A stretch of 13,484 bases of DNA, taken from the NCBI GenBank assembly GCA_002710765.1, contig PALK01000017.1, positions 1 through 13,484 of the forward strand, given 5' to 3'. This DNA comes from Rickettsiales bacterium. Lineage in GTDB: Bacteria; Pseudomonadota; Alphaproteobacteria; Methylaequorales; Methylaequoraceae. Positions within the stretch are counted from its first letter, which is position 1. Each line of letters starts with the position of its first letter. The notes under the pieces are model-generated. The model saw only the letters and a list, made by a program, of their open reading frames with translations. It searched no databases and was not told where the DNA came from. The position numbers were made by a program, and so were the translations under genes. Positions 5,092 through 12,081 of the stretch are shown here, in pieces.

Positions 5092-5742
5092 ATGCCCATT
5101 GATAACGAGATACTGTCTCCCGTTCCGATTTGGATTTGGGTAGACCCAAAAACTAAAAAGAAGCATTTAACTGGAGGTTATGGCCAACCTGATATGACTA
5201 AGTGTTTGTGCTCTAAGAAAATTACTACTAAGACTGTGGTAGATGTGAGAGATGTAGTTCCATACAAAGAGGGTCAAGATTATAATCAATACTGTTTAAA
5301 ATGTTTGAATATGTTAAGATACGAAGCCTTGGAATACAAAATATATTTCGCAGCCGTAGATACTCCCGTGAAAGGTAAATCTTTTGGTGGAGAAATTATC
5401 GCAGGTCAATTAACTCGTCGTTCACCACCTACTGAACTTAATAACGCCCCTGCTAAACCTAAAACTGCTAAAATTAAAGATGTGGCCGGATCACCTCCTC
5501 CTAAGAAATACAAACATAGATTAAAATCCAGCATGAAGCCTAAGAAAGTTAAATCTACTAAGAGTCAAATGCCTAAAAAGAGAAAAACTCGTTCTGATAA
5601 GGGTCAAAAGCGAGGACCTCGCACTGCAAAGGTAGATAAAGGTAGCAACACTACTGATACACATGGAGAGAAGTCTGCTAAAGAAATTGTTGGTGGAAAG
5701 CGTAGCAAGCGTAGCAGCACATCTATGGAAGATGTATCCTGA
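5092..5742 (+). CDS. Four-Cys protein with long basic tail, 216 aa
   Basis: Family not recognised. The N-terminal domain (about 1-105) contains C38-x-C40 and C68-x2-C71, a likely zinc site between beta strands. Residues 120-210 are low-complexity and very rich in Lys, Arg, Ser and Pro (PPKKYKHRLKSS, MPKKRKTRSDKGQKRG), resembling a histone or linker tail that would bind nucleic acid non-specifically. The architecture suggests a nucleoid-associated, DNA-packaging or transcription-linked protein; this is inference. The start is supported by TATA at 5062-5069. Its end overlaps a possible 27-codon frame, and the nuclease candidate follows, so it probably leads an operon. Confidence 0.8.
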   Translation: MPIDNEILSPVPIWIWVDPKTKKKHLTGGYGQPDMTKCLCSKKITTKTVVDVRDVVPYKEGQDYNQYCLKCLNMLRYEALEYKIYFAAVDTPVKGKSFGGEIIAGQLTRRSPPTELNNAPAKPKTAKIKDVAGSPPPKKYKHRLKSSMKPKKVKSTKSQMPKKRKTRSDKGQKRGPRTAKVDKGSNTTDTHGEKSAKEIVGGKRSKRSSTSMEDVS

Positions 5743-5815
5743 ATTAACAATGCAAGAAATTATTGACTTGGCTGACAATCAGGCTGGGTTATTGAACGGT
5801 GAGTGGGATGTATAA
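5732..5815 (+). CDS. Possible 27-aa microprotein
   Basis: A 27-codon frame (MYPELTMQEIIDLADNQAGL, then LNGEWDV) that starts inside the last codons of the preceding gene and ends inside the first codons of the next one, whose ATG overlaps its TGGGATGTATAA end. The composition is natural and amphipathic (EIIDLADNQAGLL). An internal ATG at 5750 is possible. It fills the only gap between the two genes and could couple their translation. It is too short for firm support from one genome. Confidence 0.35.
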   Translation: MYPELTMQEIIDLADNQAGLLNGEWDV

Positions 5816-6374
5816 GTGGGGATTATCCAATTGGGATTTGAAAAAGGCTGTTGAGTTAGCCAAGAAATCTGTAGAATACTACGATAAACGCTTCGGCAAG
5901 GGCGGAAGTGGCAATTATCAACATAATCGTTTGGAAGGTTGTTTAGTGGGAACTAAATGTGAATATGCTACTTTCGGCTGGTTACGATGGAAGATGAAAG
6001 GAAGTGGTCGTAAGATTACAGCCGATTTTGAAAACCTGACCAGTCATACAGATGTGATGTGTGACGAACAGAAAATAGAAATAAAAGGATTACGCAACCA
6101 TCAATGGGATCCTTTCAAGCGATGTATACCTCCAACTCAATTAGATAAATATGTCAAAAAGAATGCTATTGTTATTTGGGCTACTTGCGAGGCAGACCAA
6201 AAGAATCCTGAAGTAAAACTATGGGGTTGGAACTGGGCTTCTGATGTCAAAGATAAAGGTGTCTTCCGTAAAACTATTTGTGATAACATCTGGTTGAAGG
6301 ACGATAAAGATATGCGGTCTATGGATTCCTTGATTGACGTGCTCAGCGAAAATATAAATAGCGAAAGCCAGTAA
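5808..6374 (+). CDS. Putative PD-(D/E)XK nuclease, 188 aa
   Basis: Residues 82-93 (D82 in HTDV, then E91-I-K93 in KIEIKG) match the core of PD-(D/E)XK nucleases: an Asp, a short turn, then a beta strand with E-x-K. An upstream helix carries candidate Glu residues (E43 in NRLEG, E52 in KCEYATFG). Q111-x3-Y115 (TQLDKY) resembles the Q-x3-Y motif of the RecB/lambda exonuclease branch. Such enzymes cut DNA with divalent metal and serve in viral recombination, repair or Holliday-junction processing; the exact role is unknown. A GTG at 5799 would add three residues. I chose the ATG at 5808, preceded by GGTGA five bases upstream. Its last codons hold the TATA box for the next gene. Confidence 0.65.
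   Translation: MYKWGLSNWDLKKAVELAKKSVEYYDKRFGKGGSGNYQHNRLEGCLVGTKCEYATFGWLRWKMKGSGRKITADFENLTSHTDVMCDEQKIEIKGLRNHQWDPFKRCIPPTQLDKYVKKNAIVIWATCEADQKNPEVKLWGWNWASDVKDKGVFRKTICDNIWLKDDKDMRSMDSLIDVLSENINSESQ
6353..6360 (+). promoter_or_regulatory. TATA box (TATAAATA)
   Basis: Begins 31 bases upstream of the ATG at 6384 and lies within the end of the nuclease gene. It predicts a leaderless transcript for the large modular protein and, probably, the gene after it. Confidence 0.7.
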
Positions 6375-6383
6375 ATATATGGT

Positions 6384-8342
6384 ATGAGCCTATTTGCTGC
6401 AGCGTTTGTTGGTGGCATGACCGTATGGTTAATCAACTATATGGAAGATAAAAAGACTGAAAAAGACCTCACACAAATGTATTATGATAAGTATGGGGCA
6501 CAATGGGATGAAAAGATTTATCCTCAAGGTGTCGTTCAGAATGCATTAGGTTATGGTGAATCTCCTACTTTGTATTATAATGAGGCTGAGACTCTGAAAC
6601 CAGTTGGTGAAGGACTCAAAGGCGCACAACGAAATAAAATTGTGATAGATCGCAGTGATGTAGAGTATTATTTTAATTTTAGAATGGGTGACCAAACAGG
6701 AGATTTGAAAACCAGCCAGAACATACCCATGTGTTTTACGGTGTCTTATGATAATCAAGGTTCATTTGATTTCAAGGTGGGTGAAGTAGCAGGAGTAGTA
6801 AATCTCCTTGATGACGCAAACTTCTATTATTCTTCTAACCCAAAACATATGAATTATTCTCCTGATGGTTGGAAGTGGGTAGAAACGTTACGCACACCTG
6901 CTTATGTTTTAGAACATAATAACATGGAGTTTACACCGCACCTTCCTGCCAGTCCTAATACTATGTGGAGAGGCGCAAGAGTGTTCAATGAGCATGAAAC
7001 GATTCCTGAAGGTGGTGCCCGACTTAACGAAAGGCAAACCGAATCTATGGATATATATTTAAGAAACCCAAGTAATAAAGAGGAAGTAAAGTTCTTTACA
7101 GTATATTTTAAAGATCGGGCAGACTATTATTATGATGACCCAGACTTTGATAGATATGATTTCCGAAGCAAGGAACTTATGGTAGAAATAAGGGATATGT
7201 TGGGAGAAAGAATGTTTTTGTCGCCCCTTCCTACATTTAATGCAGAATCAGAAGTTGTTAGTGGCAAAAAGCGTGGAAAAGTTATTTCTATGATTGGAAG
7301 TGATCCACGTCTTCGTAAACTAACTAAAGATAAAGATATTACTCCAGAAGAGGCTGCGAAAAGGTTAGAAATATCTGCGGAACAGTTTGCAGTAGAGTTT
7401 GATGACTGGGCTGAACAAGAAATGAAAACCCACGGATATGATATATCTTTCCGTGAGTGGGCAGATGAAGAATCTGGAAGTCATGGTGATATAGAATTAT
7501 TAGATTGGGCACAACACGAAGAAGAATCGCATGATGCTCGTTATGATGCAGAATCATATAAGCCTCCTGCCAGTGCAGTTAGTAATGCTAAGCGTGGTTT
7601 AAGTTTAAGAAAAGAGTTTGGCCGGGGTGGATTATCACCTTCAGAAGCGAAAGCGCAAGGAATTGATTCTGGTGTTACTCGTGCTCGTAAAATAGCATCT
7701 GGTAAAGTAAGTCGTCATGATGTGCGTCGTATGTCTGCTTTTAATCGTCATCGCAAGAACTATCGTCCTGAAAAGAAAATGCCTGATGGTGGTCCAACCG
7801 CTGGAACGATCGCATGGTTATTGTGGGGCGGAACTTCAGGAGTGAATTGGGCTAAAAATAAATCTGCTTCAATGAATGCAGAATCAGAAATAGTCGTCGT
7901 GCCAGAATGTTTGTTTTGTGAAAATGATGATACTGATGAACCTTTAGTAGAAGTATTGTTAGATGGATATCCAGAACTTATTTGTGAAAGTTGTATGGAT
8001 CCTAATAATTGGGCTGCAGAATCTTTTGGACCTGTAGACGAAGATGGAATCTTGGCCAAAGCCTTGGCTAAGGCTCGTGCTAAAAGTAAAGAACCTCGTC
8101 GTCCATTAAAAATAACTAAATTACCACATCGTAACCAGAAGTCACTTAAAGATTTTGAAGAGTTTAATTCTGCTATTGTGTATCGGAAACCTGAAGGTAT
8201 AGTAGCACAAGTCATGGCTAAAGAAAAAGCCTTACAACAATTAGCACTCTCTGAAGCCTTGTTAGAATTAGAACAATACATTAGATTAGGTATGATTACC
8301 GAGGAAGAGGCATTTCGTAAAATAGTGCAGATGTCACAATAG
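6384..8342 (+). CDS. Modular virion protein, probable processed polyprotein, 652 aa
   Basis: Modules in order: a hydrophobic N-terminal segment (2-18); a beta-rich domain (30-280); a Lys-rich stretch; three repeats with WA/E/H positions (339-351, 356-368, 372-384); a basic helical domain (397-492) with RGLSLR, a GG turn, VTRARKIASGKVS, VRRM, FNRHR and GTIAWLLWGGTSGVNWA; a four-Cys zinc ribbon (CLFC 509-512, CESC 534-537); an Ala/Lys helix; and a helical C-terminus. Four xAE-S sites (E288, E390, E500, E546) sit at module boundaries and look like protease sites. From memory, the 397-492 module recurs in structural proteins of marine tailed phages without a known role. The most likely function is a head or tail structural or head-maturation polyprotein. 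The start is set by TATA 31 bases upstream. Confidence 0.8.
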   Translation: MSLFAAAFVGGMTVWLINYMEDKKTEKDLTQMYYDKYGAQWDEKIYPQGVVQNALGYGESPTLYYNEAETLKPVGEGLKGAQRNKIVIDRSDVEYYFNFRMGDQTGDLKTSQNIPMCFTVSYDNQGSFDFKVGEVAGVVNLLDDANFYYSSNPKHMNYSPDGWKWVETLRTPAYVLEHNNMEFTPHLPASPNTMWRGARVFNEHETIPEGGARLNERQTESMDIYLRNPSNKEEVKFFTVYFKDRADYYYDDPDFDRYDFRSKELMVEIRDMLGERMFLSPLPTFNAESEVVSGKKRGKVISMIGSDPRLRKLTKDKDITPEEAAKRLEISAEQFAVEFDDWAEQEMKTHGYDISFREWADEESGSHGDIELLDWAQHEEESHDARYDAESYKPPASAVSNAKRGLSLRKEFGRGGLSPSEAKAQGIDSGVTRARKIASGKVSRHDVRRMSAFNRHRKNYRPEKKMPDGGPTAGTIAWLLWGGTSGVNWAKNKSASMNAESEIVVVPECLFCENDDTDEPLVEVLLDGYPELICESCMDPNNWAAESFGPVDEDGILAKALAKARAKSKEPRRPLKITKLPHRNQKSLKDFEEFNSAIVYRKPEGIVAQVMAKEKALQQLALSEALLELEQYIRLGMITEEEAFRKIVQMSQ

Positions 8343-8351
8343 GTGGCACAA

Positions 8352-9260
8352 ATGTGGATAAATACATTTGATATTGTGCAAGAACCTGCAGATACTGAAT
8401 TAAAACACACTGGTCAAGCGTGGTTGTTTGATGGTGCTCTAATGATCGCAGAAATAAACGTTACAGGTCGTGATGGCACTAATTTTATTATATTTAAATC
8501 AGGTGGACAAGATGGCGTAACCAAATGGTTACAGAAAAATGATTACCAATTAAGTTGGAAAGCCATTAAAAGAACTGAAGTCCCGTCAACAGATGAAAAA
8601 ATTAGAATTAGAATGGCTATGGACCCCAGCCTTGGTTTAATACAGTTTGATGATGGTAGAACTATAAATAAATCTGATGTCATGGGGCCATGGGCTATCA
8701 ATGAGGTAGGACATAGAACGATGTCCAAGAAATTAGGCACTCTACAACCAAAAGAAACCAATAGAACGTATGTGGTAGTGGTAGATGGTAGTATTGTAGC
8801 CTTTATGCCTATGGAGGCTTTTCAAGATCCTCGTTATGGTATCACTGATTACGAAGGTGGTGGCCATAATTTCTGGATACCTTTTATGATGTCTGGCGGT
8901 AGGTCAGGAACAGGATACATTATGACAACAGAAGTTCCTCAACTACAAGCAAATATACTTCTTAAAGCGTTAAAGAACCAAACTAAAGGCGAAAAGATGC
9001 AGGAAATCTTGGGTTATGTTTTAAATAATTCACCTATGGCACCCCTTCCGGAGTTTCAACCCCGATTAGAATGGATGGCTCAGAAACAACAAGAAATAAT
9101 GGATGACGAAGAAATAGATATTGAAGAGTCTGCTGGTAGAATGAGTCAAGAACTGATTAGGGCCATAAAAAGTAAAAAGCCTGAAGTTTTTGATAATAGT
9201 TTTACTCTGGACGGCGGTTACGTCGTGGAAGGACGAGAATACGAGTGGCCAAAACCATAA
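8352..9260 (+). CDS. Unknown protein, 302 aa, probable virion or assembly protein
   Basis: Not recognised. Residues 1-190 are beta-rich with many Gly, Trp and Asp residues (QAWLFDGALMIAEINVTG, FDDGRTI, YVVVVDGSIVAF), and the segment after it (HNFWIPFMMSGGRSG) is aromatic. Residues 195-275 are helical and charged, including an acidic run (DDEEIDIEES). There is no membrane helix, signal peptide or Cys cluster. It follows the modular virion protein with almost no gap, which suggests a linked structural or assembly role. A GTG at 8343 directly after the upstream stop would add MAQ. I chose ATG 8352 because AGGTGG (8341-8346) sits five bases before it as a Shine-Dalgarno. Confidence 0.8.
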   Translation: MWINTFDIVQEPADTELKHTGQAWLFDGALMIAEINVTGRDGTNFIIFKSGGQDGVTKWLQKNDYQLSWKAIKRTEVPSTDEKIRIRMAMDPSLGLIQFDDGRTINKSDVMGPWAINEVGHRTMSKKLGTLQPKETNRTYVVVVDGSIVAFMPMEAFQDPRYGITDYEGGGHNFWIPFMMSGGRSGTGYIMTTEVPQLQANILLKALKNQTKGEKMQEILGYVLNNSPMAPLPEFQPRLEWMAQKQQEIMDDEEIDIEESAGRMSQELIRAIKSKKPEVFDNSFTLDGGYVVEGREYEWPKP

Positions 9261-9267
9261 GTAGGTA
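9255..9267 (+). promoter_or_regulatory. Weak TATA box with GTAGGTA extension
   Basis: CATAAGTAGGTA lies about 30 bases upstream of the primase ATG and overlaps the stop of the previous gene. The same extension follows the methyltransferase TATA box on the minus strand. Confidence 0.45.
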
Positions 9268-9285
9268 GTTGCTATACTTATATTT

Positions 9286-10170
9286 ATGGAACCAGCATGG
9301 CTTAGAGATCAGGCTATTGTAGGTAACATCGCCGCTATTGCCAAAAACCGAGAAGTAAAGTGGACATGGAATCTTCCTGATGGTAAACAAATTGGAATCC
9401 GTCAGACTCGCATCGCTTGGTCTCGGGACTTTGAACGTTGGATTACTATGTTAGGTATAGACCAGAGACATTTAGACATATTTATATCTACTAACCAATT
9501 GAATTGGAAGGCTCTTCCTGAACTACCTCCTCCCTACCGAGTTAAAGGCCGGGGCGTGAATACGAAAGGAAGAAAATTATATTCCACTCGTTGGAAATAC
9601 TTTTTGACACCTGAAGGATTGAAACCATATGGATTAAAGTTTGAGGAAGTGTGGTTAGGTAAAAACATGGTCTGGGATTTCGATCATGAAGATTTAAGTG
9701 TATCTTTCCAAGATGCTTACCAAGTATATAATTATCTTACCGAGGCTGGAATGCATCCCACAATAGTGTTTTCAGGTAGAAAAGGTTTTCACGTTTGGCT
9801 TACTGGTGATGAATCTGCTCAAATGGCAGGAGTTCATTTACATGATTTAAAAGATAACGAGGACCCTTTGCGAGATATAGGTAAAATATATGCTCGGGTA
9901 GTAGCAGATACTACTTTCGCTGCCACAGGAAATGCACACCCCAGTTTAGATTTAAGTCCTAATTACCGTCAGGGACTGATCCGTCTTCCCTACAGTGTTA
10001 ACCAGCAAGTGGTTTGGCCTCTGTCCGCAGAAGAAATAAATATACTCCACCGCAGTGAGTTCACTACCGACGCAGAAGTTGGAAGTCTACTACATCCTTG
10101 GCAGAAACAAAATCTTTTCTATCGTGCCGGAAATCAGTGTTTCCGTAGAATGTTAGATAACTTTGATTAG
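9286..10170 (+). CDS. priS: Archaeo-eukaryotic primase (PriS-like), 294 aa
   Basis: Catalytic small-subunit-type primase of the AEP superfamily, which makes primers for DNA replication. Motif I is D131-F-D133 (VWDFDHED), the two-metal site. Motif II is S163-G-R-K-G-F-H169, which binds the nucleotide phosphates. Motif III has D222 (LDLS) followed by R233-L-P-Y-S236. All key residues are present, so it is probably active. At 294 aa it is shorter than typical cellular archaeal PriS (about 330-360 aa), and I see no Cys cluster for the zinc knuckle; only one Cys is present (C285). No large subunit (PriL) is in the window. The ATG is preceded by a TATA-like element about 30 bases upstream. Another AEP branch, such as a LigD-type polymerase, is less likely. 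It is followed by a DNA repair gene. Confidence 0.88.
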   Translation: MEPAWLRDQAIVGNIAAIAKNREVKWTWNLPDGKQIGIRQTRIAWSRDFERWITMLGIDQRHLDIFISTNQLNWKALPELPPPYRVKGRGVNTKGRKLYSTRWKYFLTPEGLKPYGLKFEEVWLGKNMVWDFDHEDLSVSFQDAYQVYNYLTEAGMHPTIVFSGRKGFHVWLTGDESAQMAGVHLHDLKDNEDPLRDIGKIYARVVADTTFAATGNAHPSLDLSPNYRQGLIRLPYSVNQQVVWPLSAEEINILHRSEFTTDAEVGSLLHPWQKQNLFYRAGNQCFRRMLDNFD

Positions 10171-10179
10171 TATAAATAA
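10171..10179 (+). promoter_or_regulatory. TATA box of the glycosylase gene (TATAAATAA)
   Basis: Starts directly after the primase stop codon and 31 bases upstream of the ATG at 10202. It is one of the clearest leaderless promoters in the window. Confidence 0.75.
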
Positions 10180-10201
10180 GTGATAGCCTCATAGATATCC
10201 T

Positions 10202-11071
10202 ATGCCAGAAGGTCCAGAAGTTAAACGCACTACTGAAAGGCTTAATCGCTTTTTACAAGGAAGTAAATTACAAGAAATTGTGGTAGAAGACGACCGCTGG
10301 TTTCAGAATCAAGTAAGAGATGAAGTAAGTTTATTTATGTCAGAGTTAAGTAAAGGTCCTCTGGAAATTAGATCTGTGGATTGTAAAGGGAAGTTTATTT
10401 ATTTCCAAATTGGGAAGTTTGACGTGCATCATACTTTAGGAATGACTGGGACATGGAGATTTCCCGGCAAAGGCGACCACAAACATCGTAGGTTAGTTCT
10501 CAAAACCGATAAAGGTGAGATTACTTATGTGGATTATCGTAAGTTTGGAACATTTAAGATATTTCATGATAAACCTGAGACCCTGCAGAAGAAATTAGGA
10601 ACTTTGGGACCTGATTTATTGAACGAAGAAGTATCAGAAGATTTATTTTTATCACGAATGCGAGGAGAACATACTCGCAAAGGATATAATCACAAGGAAG
10701 TAACACAAGTTATGATGGACCAGAAAGCCGTGGCAGGCATTGGTAATTATATTAAGGCTGAAGCACTGTATATGTCTAAGATTAATCCTCGTGCCAAAGT
10801 GGGAGATTTATCTGATGAGGAATTAAAAGAATTAGGAAGAGCCTGTATCTGGGTTATTCATGCCAGTTACAAAGCCCGAGGTGCCACTATCAGAAATTAT
10901 AAATTACCTAATGGTGATGTCGGTGATTATAAGTTTGAGTTCCAAGTATACTCCCAGAAGACCGATCCGTCTGGAAATAAAGTTATTAGAGAAGAAACTG
11001 CAGATAAACGCACAACTCATTGGGTGTCAGAAATACAAACCCGGGGTGTGACAACACAAAACCATTTATAG
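10202..11071 (+). CDS. fpg: Fpg/Nei-family DNA glycosylase with zincless finger, 289 aa
   Basis: Base-excision repair enzyme that removes oxidised bases and cuts the abasic site by beta/delta elimination. MPEGPE gives the catalytic N-terminal Pro and Glu. K64 (CKGKF) matches the conserved Lys, M81 (LGMTG) the void-filling Met, and R113/F115 (DYRKFG) the intercalating residues. The helix-two-turn-helix includes GIGNYIKAEALY (179-190) with the conserved Asn (N182). The C-terminal hairpin keeps FQVY and the Arg in KRTTHW (R270), but all four zinc-binding Cys are missing (SQKTDPSGNK, VSEIQ). This is a zincless finger of the NEIL1, plant and mimivirus type, so activity is still expected. It likely protects viral DNA from oxidative damage. 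It has its own TATA box and lies between the primase gene and the 11093 operon. Confidence 0.93.
   Translation: MPEGPEVKRTTERLNRFLQGSKLQEIVVEDDRWFQNQVRDEVSLFMSELSKGPLEIRSVDCKGKFIYFQIGKFDVHHTLGMTGTWRFPGKGDHKHRRLVLKTDKGEITYVDYRKFGTFKIFHDKPETLQKKLGTLGPDLLNEEVSEDLFLSRMRGEHTRKGYNHKEVTQVMMDQKAVAGIGNYIKAEALYMSKINPRAKVGDLSDEELKELGRACIWVIHASYKARGATIRNYKLPNGDVGDYKFEFQVYSQKTDPSGNKVIREETADKRTTHWVSEIQTRGVTTQNHL
11065..11070 (+). promoter_or_regulatory. TATA box (TTTATA) of the 11093 operon
   Basis: Lies over the last codons and stop of the glycosylase gene, 28 bases upstream of the ATG at 11093. No Shine-Dalgarno sequence precedes that ATG. Confidence 0.6.
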
Positions 11072-11092
11072 TCGGCGGAATAAAATAAGTTT

Positions 11093-11722
11093 ATGAGTGT
11101 CATCAACTATGTTTCAGGTGATAGGTATGTTTTACTTATTGTGAACCAAAACGCTGCTCAGGTATGGGGCACTCAAGATGCATTAGTGAAAGGATATCGT
11201 ATTTCAGGAGAAAAGAAAAAGAAGACTTCGGCTTTAGAGGATGTCTTTGTGTTTCCCAGTATTGATAAATGTCTTAGCATGATTCAAGAATATGTAGATT
11301 TACAAACCGACATGAGAGAATCTCAAGTAAGACAAGGTGGAGATTATGAGGGCAGATATGTAGCCGTATCAGCAGGACCTCTTAATGATATCAAAGAGTC
11401 TACAACTTATTTAGATGGACTTTATGACGAATGGGCACACGATTATCCGGATCGGCAAAATGACATGCATTTTATTTTTGGTGATGAGGACGGCGATGGA
11501 GTGCAAGATAATTGTGATGGAAACCTAATTACTCGGAAAATAACGTATCCTGTAAAACAAGTAACTCCACAAATAAAAGATTATGTTACTGAAAGAGCAG
11601 AAGCCGGTTTAGCCACTCAAGGCCATATAACTTTATGGGCACCACAGAAAGATTTAGATAGTCGTAGACAGGATATTAGATTATACGAGTGGTTAATTAT
11701 ACCAGTGGAGGGTTATGAATGA
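11093..11722 (+). CDS. Unknown protein with TSP3-type calcium motif, 209 aa
   Basis: Overall fold not recognised. Residues 131-142 (DEDGDGVQDNCD) match the Ca-binding DxDxDGxxDxxD loop of thrombospondin type 3 and related repeats, present once. The first 20 residues (MSVINYVSGDRYVLLIVNQN) resemble the start of the next protein. A short basic run (EKKKKT) lies at 40-45. No signal peptide or membrane segment is seen, so calcium binding would stabilise a domain, perhaps in a virion protein exposed to seawater. The stop overlaps the next start by four bases (ATGA), and a third gene follows, so this is the lead gene of a three-gene operon. Confidence 0.78.
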   Translation: MSVINYVSGDRYVLLIVNQNAAQVWGTQDALVKGYRISGEKKKKTSALEDVFVFPSIDKCLSMIQEYVDLQTDMRESQVRQGGDYEGRYVAVSAGPLNDIKESTTYLDGLYDEWAHDYPDRQNDMHFIFGDEDGDGVQDNCDGNLITRKITYPVKQVTPQIKDYVTERAEAGLATQGHITLWAPQKDLDSRRQDIRLYEWLIIPVEGYE

Positions 11723-12081
11723 GTGGAGTAATCAATTGGCTAAAAGGTAACACTGTGTATATTGTTACTTTAACGCTGTATGGTAATCCTGATGGACACT
11801 TGGACACCATCTCAGAAAATAATATAGATGAACACAAGAAATCACCGTTTCAACAATGGATATTTAATTCAGGGGAAGAGGCCGTAGAAGCAGCCCAAGC
11901 CATCGCTGCCGCCGTAGATAAAAGCACAGGTCAAGATTTGGGAATAACATTGAAAGAAAATATCATGGCTGGTAGTCAAGATATAATTTTATGTGTAGAG
12001 TTATACGATAAATCTGATGATACTGTGCAATTTAGAATATATGTAACTGCTTTTCAGAAGCAAGGTAGGGAGTGGTTGTAA
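11719..12081 (+). CDS. Unknown small protein, 120 aa
   Basis: Not recognised. It begins MSGVINWLKGNTVYIVTLT, close to the start of the upstream gene product, and ends with a beta strand (VQFRIYVTAFQ), so the two may be distant duplicates. The middle has an Ala-rich helix (SGEEAVEAAQAIAAAVDK). The start is well supported: GGAGG at 11707-11711 lies seven bases upstream, and the ATG overlaps the preceding stop. Its own TAA shares a base with the next ATG (TAATG). No Cys cluster or membrane segment. Confidence 0.78.
   Translation: MSGVINWLKGNTVYIVTLTLYGNPDGHLDTISENNIDEHKKSPFQQWIFNSGEEAVEAAQAIAAAVDKSTGQDLGITLKENIMAGSQDIILCVELYDKSDDTVQFRIYVTAFQKQGREWL

Noticed and set aside
7760-8410. 216-codon minus-strand ORF opposite the modular virion protein
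   Set aside because: It is a shadow of the plus-strand frame: the plus frame carries the recognisable domains and a promoter, while this one has Ser/Cys-rich composition typical of antisense reading.
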